The position numbers and the translations under genes were made by a program. Shown in pieces: positions 14,046 through 23,400 of a stretch of 24,415 nucleotides of DNA. Position 1 is the stretch's first letter, and every line of letters starts with the position of its first letter. The stretch comes from DSAR01 sp034437315 (GTDB lineage: Bacteria > Chloroflexota > Anaerolineae > B4-G1), in assembly GCA_034437315.1 (NCBI GenBank), contig DAOTUC010000177.1, positions 1 to 24,415 on the forward strand, given 5' to 3'. The notes under the pieces were generated by a model. That model was not told the DNA's origin and ran no database searches. It saw only the letters and a program-made list of their open reading frames with translations.

Positions 14046-15698
14046 ATGGATGTCCGTATTTTAATCGTAGATGATAGCCTAGCCGTCATTGAAGCCCTGA
14101 CCAATATTTTAACCAGGCAAAATTACGGCGTGGAAGCGGCGACCAATGGGCGCGACGCCTGGCGTCGCCTGGTCGCTGGCGCGGAACACCGGTCGCCTAT
14201 GCCCGACCTGGTGTTGCTCGATCTGAATATGCCGGAGATAGATGGCTTGACCCTTCTGAAACGCTTGCGCGCTGATGCGCGTTTTGCGTTATTGCCGGTG
14301 CTGATCCTCACCGTGGAATCCGACGCGAAGACACAGATACAGGCCCTGGAGATCGGAGCGAACGACTACCTGGCTAAACCGGTGCAAGCGATGGAACTGT
14401 TAGCCCGGGTACAGACCTTGCTGAACTGGAAGTTGGCCGAGCGAAACCAGAAGCGCCAGATGGAACATCTGATTGAGGCCGGACGGACTTTCCTTTCAAC
14501 ACTAGAATTGGACGAAATCCTCGACCGGGCGATTGAAACTACCGTGGCAGGCATGCAAGCCGAGAACGCGACGATCTGGATGCGCGGGGGTTCGAACGAC
14601 GGTCTGACATGCCGAGCGGCTTCTGGACGACACGCGGAGCATTTGCTGGGCTTACATCTTTCGCCGGGTGAGTGCATCCCAGGGTGGGTGATGGCGCATC
14701 CGGAACCGGTGTTGATCACTGACGCTGGCGCCGACGCCCGACGTTGCCGGCGGATGGAGGCGATTGTAGATTTTCAGATGCGCGATTTGGTCGCCGTGCC
14801 CCTCATCGTGCGCGGGACCTGTCTGGGCGTGCTGGAAGCGATCAATAAACAGAACGGCCCATTTTCAACCACAGATCTGGCGTGGATGGCGGTCCTGGCG
14901 CCGACTGTGGCCGCCGCCATCGCCAACGCGCAGCTTTTTCGAATGCTCCACCGCCGCACCTCCCAATTGAAGGCCCGTAACGAGGAATTGGACGCTTTCG
15001 CGCACACTGTGGCCCACGACCTGAAAACGCCACTGGGGACCATCGTGGGTTTCGCCGAGACATTGGAGACAGCTTACGAGGACATCGCTCCTGAGGAGGC
15101 GCGCCATTATTTGCACATAGTCGCCCGTAGCGGGCGGCGGATGAATCGCATCATTGAGGGATTGCTGTTGCTGGCCGGCGTGCGCAAGACCGCCGTCGAA
15201 ATAGCGCCGTTGGATATGGATGAAATTGTCTCCGAGTCCCTGGATCGCTTGAGCAGTATGATACAGAATTTAGAGGCCCAGATCGATGCGCCGGAGAGCT
15301 GGCCCTCGGCGCTGGGCTACGCCCCCTGGGTCGAGGAAGTGTGGGTCAATTACATCAGCAATGCGTTGAAATATGGCGGTCAACCGCCGCGCGTGGTTCT
15401 GGGAGCGGAACGACGGGAAAATGGAATGGCCTATTTCTGGGTGCGCGATAACGGCGCCGGGATTCCCCAGGACGCTCAGGGGAAACTCTTCGCTCCCTTT
15501 ACCCGTTTAGGACAGACGCAAATAGAAGGGCATGGCCTGGGTCTTTGGATTGTGCGGCGTATCGTGGAGCGGTTAGGCGGCCAAGTGAGCTTGGACAGCG
15601 CGCCGGGGCGGGGCAGCGTCTTTGCTTTCACGTTGCCGGCGGTCGATTCCGAGTTCCAGATTGCTGATGCGCGCGGATCAAGGGAGTCATCGGTATGA
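14046..15698 (+). CDS. REC-GAF-HisKA-HATPase histidine kinase
   Basis: The 550-residue soluble protein has an N-terminal receiver (ILIVDDS, phospho-acceptor D59 in LVLLDLNMPEIDG, T89, K111 in LAKP). A GAF domain follows (about 150-298), then a HisKA domain with the phosphorylatable H324 in FAHTVAHDLKTPLG, and an HATPase domain with N-box NYISNALKYG (435-444), G1 DNGAGIP (468-474) and G2 GHGLGL (495-500). It has no membrane helix and should act in the cytoplasm. The receiver comes first, so the kinase is probably switched by a phosphate from another kinase rather than being a classic hybrid with a C-terminal receiver. I start at ATG 14046, after GAGGCGGG; a GTG at 14013 adds 11 residues without family match. 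Its stop overlaps the next start as ATGA. Confidence 0.93.
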   Translation: MDVRILIVDDSLAVIEALTNILTRQNYGVEAATNGRDAWRRLVAGAEHRSPMPDLVLLDLNMPEIDGLTLLKRLRADARFALLPVLILTVESDAKTQIQALEIGANDYLAKPVQAMELLARVQTLLNWKLAERNQKRQMEHLIEAGRTFLSTLELDEILDRAIETTVAGMQAENATIWMRGGSNDGLTCRAASGRHAEHLLGLHLSPGECIPGWVMAHPEPVLITDAGADARRCRRMEAIVDFQMRDLVAVPLIVRGTCLGVLEAINKQNGPFSTTDLAWMAVLAPTVAAAIANAQLFRMLHRRTSQLKARNEELDAFAHTVAHDLKTPLGTIVGFAETLETAYEDIAPEEARHYLHIVARSGRRMNRIIEGLLLLAGVRKTAVEIAPLDMDEIVSESLDRLSSMIQNLEAQIDAPESWPSALGYAPWVEEVWVNYISNALKYGGQPPRVVLGAERRENGMAYFWVRDNGAGIPQDAQGKLFAPFTRLGQTQIEGHGLGLWIVRRIVERLGGQVSLDSAPGRGSVFAFTLPAVDSEFQIADARGSRESSV

Positions 15699-16606
15699 GT
15701 CGTGTGTCCCACTCGCGCCGATTGGAGGAGGAGGGGATCGTGTTGCCTATTGCTAACGGGCGTCCGGTCTCGCGGCTGGGCGTACAATTGACGCTGTTTC
15801 TCGTCGGATGCCTGCTTTGTTCCTGTTGTTCGGTCGGCGCTTACATTTGGGGACGCGCCTCTTCGCGGGATGTCCTATCGGCGGAAGCGCTGCCGACCTC
15901 CCGGCCGACACGGACCGCCCTGCCAACGTCAACGCCGACGCCAACCCAGGCGGTCGAACCGGGATTGAATCCGACCCCCACACCACCGCCCTCGCCGACC
16001 GCGACGCTCGCGCCCGGCGCGCCGACGCCCACGCCGCCGCCGCCCCACTTGCAACCGAGCGCGCCCCCGCCGACGTCGACGCCGGCCCAATCGCCGCTCC
16101 CCACCCCCACGCTGGAATCCTCCCCTCCCACCGGGCGGGACGAGGGGAACGATCAAGATGACCAGAATGATCAGAGTGACCAGAATGACCAGAATGACCA
16201 GAATGATACAGAAGCGCCGGACACGACGACGATAGCGCCCACGCCTAGCCTCACGCCCACGTTGACCGCCGTGATACCGTCCGACGTGCGCATCATCCAC
16301 GTGGAGTATCGCCCACCAGGTTCCGAGTTGAGCGGGGAACACGTTTTGATCGAAAACCAGGGCGGCGACCAGGATATGACCGGCTGGTCGCTCAGCAACC
16401 GACACTCGGAAACCTATTTCTTCCCCCCGGGCTTCGTCCTGAAGCAGGATGGAAGTCTGCGGGTGTGGACCAAGGACGGCGTGAATACCGAGATCGAGCT
16501 TTATTGGGGGCGCAGCGATCCGGTCTGGGACAACGAATATGACACCGTCCGCCTGCGAGACAATTCCGGCGTCATCGTCGACACGTTCTCGTGGGAGGCG
16601 GATTGA
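15695..16606 (+). CDS. Membrane-anchored lamin-tail-domain (LTD) surface protein
   Basis: The 303-residue protein has a short basic N-terminus, one membrane helix (about 33-53, rich in Cys), a long Pro/Thr linker (about 65-148), an acidic DQN repeat (about 153-171), and a C-terminal lamin tail domain (about 195-303). The last part shows the hallmarks EHVLIENQGG, MTGWSLSN, YFFPPGFVLK, LYWGRSDPVWDNEYDTVRLRDNSG. In bacteria LTDs occur on exported proteins and are thought to mediate binding; the target is unknown. The protein should display the LTD outside the cell. The ATG overlaps the kinase stop as ATGA, implying coupled translation. A second start, GTG at 15740, has a stronger GGAGGAGGAGG before it and would give a shorter N-terminus; both are possible. 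Confidence 0.85.
   Translation: MSRVSHSRRLEEEGIVLPIANGRPVSRLGVQLTLFLVGCLLCSCCSVGAYIWGRASSRDVLSAEALPTSRPTRTALPTSTPTPTQAVEPGLNPTPTPPPSPTATLAPGAPTPTPPPPHLQPSAPPPTSTPAQSPLPTPTLESSPPTGRDEGNDQDDQNDQSDQNDQNDQNDTEAPDTTTIAPTPSLTPTLTAVIPSDVRIIHVEYRPPGSELSGEHVLIENQGGDQDMTGWSLSNRHSETYFFPPGFVLKQDGSLRVWTKDGVNTEIELYWGRSDPVWDNEYDTVRLRDNSGVIVDTFSWEAD
16151..16204 (+). repeat. 9-bp tandem repeat encoding DQN/DQD/DQS
   Basis: Six 9-bp units related to GACCAGAAT run without interruption and encode an acidic DQN stretch just before the second part of the linker. The last three units are identical, so slippage could alter linker length in steps of three residues. Confidence 0.85.
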
Positions 16607-16610
16607 TCCG

Positions 16611-16635
16611 CTGAGCGCTTACGAGACGCGCTCAG
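16611..16635. other. Stem-loop between convergent LTD and uvrB genes
   Basis: CTGAGCGC (16611-16618) pairs perfectly with GCGCTCAG (16628-16635) around a 9-nt loop. It includes the uvrB stop codon and lies 5 bp past the LTD gene stop. There is no T-run on either strand, so it may act as a weak or factor-dependent terminator for both genes. Confidence 0.45.
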
Positions 16636-18674
16636 TCCCTGGAACGGTCGCGGCCTTGCAGACGGTCGCGCTCCCATGCGGGCAGCGCCTCTTCCTCTTT
16701 TTCCGCCAGGATGGCGTGTAATTCGAAAATCTGGTCGCGCAACATAGCGGCCTTCTCGAATTCCAGTTCGTCAGCCGCCGCTTTCATCTGTTTCCTCAGC
16801 TCGCGGATGAGGCGATCCAGTTCCTCCCTGGGGAGTTGGGCCGGGGGCAGGTCGGGGGCTTGCTCCGGCGCGGCATGGCTGCGCACGCGGTCGGTCAAAT
16901 CGCGGACTTCCTTGACGATGGAGGCCGGTTCAATGCCGTGCGCCTCGTTGTAAGCGATCTGGATCTCACGCCTCCGCTCCGTCTCCTCGATGGCGCGCCG
17001 CATCGAATCGGTGACCCGGTCGGCGTACAGGATCGCGGTCCCTTCCACGTGCCGGGCGGCCCGGCCGATGGTCTGGATCAGGGCGGTGTCGGAACGCAGG
17101 AAGCCCTCTTTGTCGGCGTCCAGGATGGCGACCAAACTGACCTCCGGGAGGTCCAATCCCTCGCGCAACAGGTTGATGCCCACGACGACGTCATAGGTCC
17201 CCAGGCGCAATTCGCGCAGGATCTCCACCCGCTCCAACGTGTGAACCTCGCTATGCAGGTAGTGGACGTTGACGTCCATCTCGCGCAGGTAATCGGCCAG
17301 ATCCTCCGCCATACGCTTGGTCAGGGTGGTGACCAGCACCCGCTCGCCCCGCGCCACCCGTTCGTTGATCTGCCCGATCAGGTCATCAACCTGGCCTTCC
17401 ACCGGCTTGACGATCACCTGCGGGTCGACGACGCCGGTGGGGCGGATGATCTGCTGGACGACCTGCGCGCTGTGTTCCATCTCGTAGGGGCCAGGCGTGG
17501 CGGAGGTGTAGATGACCTGGTTGATGCGCTTTTCGAACTCCTCGAAGGTGAGAGGGCGATTGTCCAGCGCCGAGGGCAGCCGGAACCCGTAATCGACCAG
17601 CGTCTGTTTGCGGCTGCGATCCCCCCGATACATGCCCCGCACCTGGGGAATGGTCATGTGGGATTCATCGACGATCATCAGGTAGTCGGCCGGGAAGTAG
17701 TCGATCAGCGTCCATGGCGGGGAACCGGGCGGGCGCTGTTGCAGGTGGCGGGAATAGTTCTCGATGCCGGAGCAATAGCCGATCTCCTGGATCATCTCGA
17801 TGTCGTACTGGGTGCGCTGCTCGAGCCGTTGGGCCTCGAGCAGATTGTTCGCCCGCCGGAGCCGGGACAGTTGCGCCTTCAGTTCCTCCTCAATGTCGGT
17901 CAGCGCCTTTTCCCGCTTTTCGTCCGGCGTGATGAAGTGCTTGGCGGGGAAGATCTTGAGCGTCTCCATATCGCGCAACACCTCCCCGGTGGTGGGGTCG
18001 ATCTCGGTGATGCGCTCGATCTCATCGCCCCAGAAACCGACCCGGTAGGCGGTCTCGGCGTAAGCGGGGCAGATTTCCAGTGTGTCGCCCCGCACGCGGA
18101 AAGCGCCGCGCTTCAGGTCGTAATCGTTCCGCTCGTAATAGATGCTGACCAGGTGGCGGAGCAGCACCTCCCGCCGGTGTCGCTCCCCGCGCGTGAGCTC
18201 GATGGTCACCCGGCCCCACTCTTCCGGGTCGCCGATGGCGTAGATGCAGGAGACGGAGGCGACGATGATGACGTCCCGGCGGGAGAGGAGCGCGGTCGTG
18301 GCAGCCAATCGCAGGCGGTCGATCTCCTCGTTGATGTCGGCGTCCTTCTCAATGTACAGATCGTGCCGGGGGATATAGCTCTCCGGCTGGTAATAGTCGT
18401 AGTAAGAGACGAAGTACTCGACGGCGTTGTGGGGGAAAAACTGGCTAAACTCCGAGTATAGCTGGGCCGCCAGGGTCTTGTTGTGGGCCAGTATCAGCGT
18501 CGGCTTCTGCGTCCGCTCAATCAACTCGGAGACGACGTAGGTCTTGCCGGTACCGGTCGCTCCCAGCAACGTCTGGTGGGTGTAATCCTGTTTTAATCCG
18601 TCGACCAGTTGGGCGATGGCCTGCGGCTGATCGCCGGTGGGTTTGAATTCGGACACAAGTTGAAATCTGGGCAT
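16632..18674 (-). CDS. uvrB: Excinuclease ABC subunit B
   Basis: The 680-residue protein is full length UvrB, the damage-verifying helicase-like subunit of nucleotide excision repair, which loads from UvrA and recruits UvrC. Seen are FKPTGDQPQAI, Walker A GATGTGKT (38-45), the beta-hairpin FVSYYDYYQPESYIP (88-102) that clamps DNA, DESH, YTSATPGPYE, INLLREGLDLPEVSLVAILDADKEGFLRS, motif VI QTIGRAARH, and a C-terminal UVR domain (DRLIRELRKQMKAAADELEFEKAAMLRDQI) for UvrC contact. The ATG at 18672-18674 follows GGGAGG by five bases; a longer frame upstream is not UvrB-like. A GAAC-N4-GTTC LexA box lies between the promoter and the gene, so SOS control is likely. Confidence 0.98.
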   Translation of the reverse strand: MPRFQLVSEFKPTGDQPQAIAQLVDGLKQDYTHQTLLGATGTGKTYVVSELIERTQKPTLILAHNKTLAAQLYSEFSQFFPHNAVEYFVSYYDYYQPESYIPRHDLYIEKDADINEEIDRLRLAATTALLSRRDVIIVASVSCIYAIGDPEEWGRVTIELTRGERHRREVLLRHLVSIYYERNDYDLKRGAFRVRGDTLEICPAYAETAYRVGFWGDEIERITEIDPTTGEVLRDMETLKIFPAKHFITPDEKREKALTDIEEELKAQLSRLRRANNLLEAQRLEQRTQYDIEMIQEIGYCSGIENYSRHLQQRPPGSPPWTLIDYFPADYLMIVDESHMTIPQVRGMYRGDRSRKQTLVDYGFRLPSALDNRPLTFEEFEKRINQVIYTSATPGPYEMEHSAQVVQQIIRPTGVVDPQVIVKPVEGQVDDLIGQINERVARGERVLVTTLTKRMAEDLADYLREMDVNVHYLHSEVHTLERVEILRELRLGTYDVVVGINLLREGLDLPEVSLVAILDADKEGFLRSDTALIQTIGRAARHVEGTAILYADRVTDSMRRAIEETERRREIQIAYNEAHGIEPASIVKEVRDLTDRVRSHAAPEQAPDLPPAQLPREELDRLIRELRKQMKAAADELEFEKAAMLRDQIFELHAILAEKEEEALPAWERDRLQGRDRSRD

Positions 18675-18691
18675 ATCGCCTCCCATAAATA

Positions 18692-18703
18692 GAACGTCAG
18701 TTC
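18692..18703. promoter_or_regulatory. LexA (SOS) operator of uvrB
   Basis: GAACGTCAGTTC is an exact GAAC-N4-GTTC dyad, the LexA box of Gram-positive bacteria that is also known from the Chloroflexota genus Dehalococcoides. It lies directly downstream of the -10 box of uvrB, where bound repressor would block the start of transcription. Confidence 0.75.
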
Positions 18704-18711
18704 GAGAAGAT

Positions 18712-18741
18712 ATTATACACCAATTCGGGCGTGGACGCCAA
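18712..18741 (-). promoter_or_regulatory. Promoter of uvrB
   Basis: On the minus strand a perfect TATAAT (18717-18712) is preceded, with an 18-bp spacer, by TTGGCG (18741-18736). The expected start near 18705 falls at the edge of the LexA box. Confidence 0.65.
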
Positions 18742-18743
18742 AT

Positions 18744-18772
18744 TTGAATTTTACGGGGTTGCATGGTATCTT
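18744..18772 (+). promoter_or_regulatory. Promoter of the L,D-transpeptidase gene
   Basis: TTGAAT (18744-18749), a 17-bp spacer and TATCTT (18767-18772) predict a start near 18779. This lies inside the longest possible reading frame (from 18731), so the true start codon must be further downstream. Confidence 0.5.
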
Positions 18773-18823
18773 AGAGCTATCGTGCGCTTGAGTCTTTTCC
18801 GTGGACAAGGTGAGGCAAATACA

Positions 18824-20398
18824 TTGAACCGTTGGCATCGTTGGCATCGTTGGCATCATTGGATAAGGCGTTGCTTCATTACGCATCCCTATGCCGCCGG
18901 GCTGATTGGGCTTTTGATCCTGTCAATCGGCGGATTCGTCTTTGCCGGCAACCAGTATTACGCGGAACGCATCTTCCCCGGCGTTCACGTCTACGGCGTA
19001 CCGGTGGGCGGCTTGACGGTCGAAGCGGCGAGCGACGACCTGCGCGCCGCCTTCCCCGATCCGGCCGACCTGCCGCTGACGTTGCGCGACGGAGAGCGGA
19101 CCTGGAAACGGACCTGGGCCGATGTGGGGCTGCGCTTCGATGCAGCGGCGACCGCCCGCCTGGCCTACCGGGTAGGCCGCGAGGGATCGCCGGACCGCCG
19201 GTGGACGGCGCGATGGCGGGCGCTGTGCAACGGTTGGTCGTTGGTTCCGGCGTTTCAACTGCCCAACCCGGCCGAGGCGACCGAGGCGCTCTCCGCCCTG
19301 GCGCCCGATGTAGCGATCCCGCCGGTCAACGCCACCCTCTTGATCCGCGCCGCCGGAGATGGCGCCGGCGATAGCGTCATCCCGGTCCCGGCGCAGGCGG
19401 GGCTCGCGTTGGACGTCCAGGCCACGGTCGACGCCCTGCCGTACACGCTCGGCCGGGGGCCGGATGGGATCGTGATGGACCTCTTGACCCGCGTCGTGGA
19501 ACCGGCCGTGACCGATTCGGCGGCGGCCCAGGCCCACGTCGAGCGCCTGCTATCCGGCCCATTCACGCTCGTCGCAGACGACCCATTGACCGACGCCTAC
19601 ACGACCTGGTCGGTGGAACCGGAGACGCTGGCGCGGTGGCTGATTGTGCAGCCGATCGAGGCCCCCGACGAGGCCTGGCTGGCGGTGACCATTCGCAAAG
19701 ACATCGCGCAGCAGGACCTGGAGGCGCTGGATGGGGCGATCTCCGATGGAGTCGTGCTGGACGCGGCGGGCTCTATAACCGCGGTGCAGGCGGCGGTCGA
19801 GGCGAGCGCGCAGCAGACGCAGGTCGCGGTGACCCATCTGCCCCACATCTACGTCGTGCAACCGGGCGACACGCTAGTCTCCATCGCCCACGCCCACGGA
19901 TTCCCGGTCTGGCGCTTGCAACAGGTCAATCCCGAGCTCGACGCGGAGAGGCTCCGTCCAACGCAACAGATTCTCATCCCCTCGATCGACGTGCTTTTCC
20001 CCCTGCCGCTGGTCCAGGGGCGGCGCATCGTCGTCGACATATCAGAACAGCGGTTGCAGGCCTACGAGGGGGATAATCTGGTCTACGATTTCGTCGCCTC
20101 GACCGGCGTCGCCTCCTCCCCCACCATCGCTGGCGCGTTCCAGGTGTTGAGCAAACAGGAAGAGGCCTACGCCTCGAGTTGGGACCTGTGGATGCCCCAC
20201 TTTATGGGTATCTACCGGACAGCGCCCGATTTCACCAACGGCATTCACGCCCTGCCCACGCTCTCCAATGGCGTGCGTCTGTGGGAAGGGGTGCTCGGAC
20301 GGCCGGTCTCCTACGGCTGCATCGTCCTGGGCCTGGAGGAGGCGGGCGCGCTCTACCGGTGGACGGAATTAGGCACGTTGGTGCACATCCAGGAATGA
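18824..20398 (+). CDS. LysM-containing L,D-transpeptidase (YkuD) with PG_binding_4 domain
   Basis: The product (524 residues from TTG 18824) has a basic RWH-repeat N-terminus, one membrane helix (about 23-42), and a PG_binding_4/VanW-linked region starting ERIFPGVHVYGVPVGGLTVEAA. A LysM domain follows (HIYVVQPGDTLVSIAHAHG...QILIPS), and then a YkuD catalytic domain (RRIVVDISEQRLQAYEGD to the end). The site has the His of NGIHALPTL and, 24 residues on, the nucleophile Cys in PVSYGCIVLG (C499). The usual Arg of SHGCIR is replaced by Val. Such enzymes make 3-3 cross-links or attach proteins to peptidoglycan outside the membrane. I favour TTG with AAGGTGAGG eight bases upstream; GTG at 18782 or 18731 would give longer products, and the predicted promoter at 18744-18772 argues against 18731. 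Confidence 0.88.
   Translation: MNRWHRWHRWHHWIRRCFITHPYAAGLIGLLILSIGGFVFAGNQYYAERIFPGVHVYGVPVGGLTVEAASDDLRAAFPDPADLPLTLRDGERTWKRTWADVGLRFDAAATARLAYRVGREGSPDRRWTARWRALCNGWSLVPAFQLPNPAEATEALSALAPDVAIPPVNATLLIRAAGDGAGDSVIPVPAQAGLALDVQATVDALPYTLGRGPDGIVMDLLTRVVEPAVTDSAAAQAHVERLLSGPFTLVADDPLTDAYTTWSVEPETLARWLIVQPIEAPDEAWLAVTIRKDIAQQDLEALDGAISDGVVLDAAGSITAVQAAVEASAQQTQVAVTHLPHIYVVQPGDTLVSIAHAHGFPVWRLQQVNPELDAERLRPTQQILIPSIDVLFPLPLVQGRRIVVDISEQRLQAYEGDNLVYDFVASTGVASSPTIAGAFQVLSKQEEAYASSWDLWMPHFMGIYRTAPDFTNGIHALPTLSNGVRLWEGVLGRPVSYGCIVLGLEEAGALYRWTELGTLVHIQE
18831..18857 (+). repeat. 9-bp tandem repeat encoding RWH
   Basis: GTTGGCATC occurs three times in a row and encodes Arg-Trp-His repeats in the cytoplasmic tail next to the membrane helix of the transpeptidase. 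Confidence 0.85.
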
Positions 20399-20426
20399 CG
20401 CAATGAATGAAGAAAGGAGTGGCGCG

Positions 20427-20462
20427 ATGAAAAAGTGGCACAATGAAGGAGACATAGTCTAA
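20427..20462 (+). CDS. Possible 11-residue leader peptide before the kinase
   Basis: ATG at 20427 has an excellent AAAGGAG seven or eight bases upstream and encodes MKKWHNEGDIV. Its TAA stop shares one base with the ATG of the kinase gene (TAATG). A longer version from ATG 20403 in the same frame is possible. It may serve to couple ribosomes to the kinase start, whose own GGAG lies rather far upstream inside this mini-gene. Chance cannot be excluded. Confidence 0.4.
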   Translation: MKKWHNEGDIV

Positions 20463-23400
20463 TGCATAGCGAACGGCCCCCAAGGCCCAGAGACGAGAGC
20501 TTCCGTCGCGACGAGAATTTTCGACGCATTGTCGCCTCGATCAACGACGTGTTGTACAGTATAGATGGGAAGACGGGGGAGTTTACCTACTTGAGCGCCT
20601 CATCCGAACATTTGCTCGGCTATACCTTGGCGGACATTGAACGGATAGGCGGGCGGCGGGCCTTTCTCCGCCAGGTCATTGGCGAGGAGAAATTGGCCGA
20701 ACAGGAGGATCTCTTCCAGGCGATGCAGGCCGTTGAGATCACAGAGATATCGACGCGGGAAGCCTGGTGGCGACGGGCGGACGACACGTTGATCTACCTG
20801 GAAGATCGCTCGGCGCCTGTTTACGAGGGCGGGCGTCTGGTGAGCGTCGATGGCATCCTGAGCGATATCACCAAACGCAATCAAGCGGAGATGGACGCGC
20901 AACGGCGGGCCGCCCAGGCGGCGTTGATCTTCCGGGTCGGGCAGCGCATCAGCAGCGAACTGGAATTGGACGCTTTGCTGGCGGAGATCGTGACCGCCGT
21001 GCACGAAGCTTTTGATTATTACAACGTGTTGCTGATGCTGCTGGATCAAGACGCCGGCAAGTTGGTGATACAGGCAATCGCGGGGGGATACAGCGACGAC
21101 CTTCCCCCAGATCTGGCGTTGCCGCTCGGCGAGGGCATGATGGGTTACGCGGCCCAGACCGGCGAGGTGCAACTCAGCGGCAACGTCACGCAAAACCCAC
21201 ATTACATTCGCGCTGGCCTCGAGAAGACCACGTCCGAGCTGGCAGTCCCCATCAAGAGCGGCCCGGACATCATCGGCGTGCTGGATTTGCAGAGCGACCG
21301 TTACGACGCCTTCGACGAGACAGACATCTCACTGATGGAGACGCTGAGCGCCCAGATCGCCGTGGCTATCGAGAACGCCCGCCTGTTTGAGGAAGCGACC
21401 AATCGGGCCGAACGATTGGCGGTCGTCAACCGGATCGCCAAGGTCTCCGGATCGACGCTGGATTTGGACCACCTGGCGCGGGCGGTCTACCATGAAGTGA
21501 CCCCGATTTTCCAGGCCGACGCATTTTTCTTCGCCCTGTGCGACGAGGAGACGGGAGAACTCAATTTCCGGTTGCGGGTCGATGATAGGGAACGAGCGCC
21601 GATCGCCTGCCCGACGCTCGACGAAACGCTGAGCGCCACCGTCCTGGCGCGCAAGAAGCCGCTCATCATCCGGGATTTGGGCGAGGATGGCGGCGACCTG
21701 CCCATTCCAACCGATTGGGAAACGGGATATCACACGATATCCTGGCTAGGCGCGCCGATGCTGCTCGGCGACCGGGCCGTCGGCGTGATCAGCGTCCAAT
21801 CCCACCGGCCGGACATCTGGGATGACGAGGACGAGCTGTTGCTCTTTATCATCGCCGATCAGGTCGCCGCCGCGCTGGATAACCTCCGCTTGCTGGAAAA
21901 AACTCGCCGCCGGGCGCAAGAGATGGAGGCCATCAACGAGGTCGGGCGCACGATCACGTCTGTGCTGGATCTGAGCGATCTGTTGACACGCATCGTCGAC
22001 GTCGTCAAGGCTCACTTCGGCTATTATTTCGTCTGCATTGTGCTGGCTGATGGGGAGCGCCTGACGCCTCGCAGCCAGAGTTGCATAGGGGATTCCACCG
22101 CCCGTTCCGCGTACTTTCAACTGACGCGGGTGAATTGGACGCAAGACGCGACCCTGACATCCGAGGCCATGCGCACAGAACAGCCAGTCGTGTCGAACGA
22201 CGTGTTGGTCGACCCCCGCTATCTGCCGCTCGATTTGCTGCCCGATACGCGAAGCGAGTTGTGCCTGCCAATCAAGGTGTCAGGGCGCGTCATCGGCGTC
22301 CTGGACGTGCAGAGCGACCGGCCCCACGCCTTCGATTCGGATGACGTGGACATTCTGCAAGCGCTGGCGCATCAAGCCGGCGTGGCGATTGATAACGCGC
22401 GCCTGTTCGAGCAAGCCCAGGAGCGGGCGCGGGAGTTGGCGGTGTTGAACGAACTGGGGCAAGCGCTGACCGCCCGGCTCAACGTCGAAGAGGTCATGGA
22501 CGAGGCCTACCGGGGCGCGTCCAGCCTCATCGACACGGATAATTTCTACATCGGCCTTTACGACGCCGAATCGAAGATGATCAATTTCGCCTTCGACGTA
22601 TCCGAATCGGAGATCGACCAGCAGTTTATGAGCGTATCGGTCGACGAGGGAATCACCGGTTACGTCATCCGCCATCGCAGGGGAGTGCTCATCAACGAGA
22701 ACCTCGACGAATGGCTGCAAGCGAGGGGCATCCAACCGGTCGGGGAGCCGGCCCGCTCGTGGATCGGCGTCCCTTTGGTGGTGGGGGACCGGGTCCTGGG
22801 CGCTATCGGGGCGCAGAGCTTCGCCCGTTTCGACGCCTACGACGAGCACGATCTCGAATTATTGACCGCCATCGCCAGCCAGACGGCCATAGCGCTCCAG
22901 AACGCCTATCTGTACGAACAAGCGCAACACGAAATCGCCGAGCGGAAGCGAGCGGAGGAACAATTGCGACAGAGCGAAGAACGGTACCGGGCGGTCGCCG
23001 AGACGGCGATTGCCGGCATCGGCATCATCGATTCCAAAGAGCGCGTGACCTTCGCCAATCCGGCGCTGACGTGGATGTTGGCCTACGAAACGGACGAATT
23101 ATTGGGAATGCGCCTGTCCAATCTGATCGGCCCTGAAGGGATTAAACGGTACAGGAAACGGGTGCGACACATCAAGGTGGGCGCCCAGTACCAGTACGAG
23201 TCCCCTCTGTATCGCCGGGATGGGCGGATATTGACCGTGCACGTCTCCGCCTCCCCGCTTACGTCAAGCGATGGCAGTTTCCAGGGCACGCTGATCGTCG
23301 TCGTCGACATCACCGAACGGAAACGGGCGGAACAACAACTGAAGCGCTACGCCGACGATCTGGAACAAAGCAACGAGGATATCAAACAGTTCGCCTACAT

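Noticed and set aside
16836..18461. A 541-residue plus-strand frame antisense to uvrB
   Set aside because: It lies entirely within uvrB, which is full length with all motifs; the antisense product has no recognisable domain and is a GC-bias artefact.
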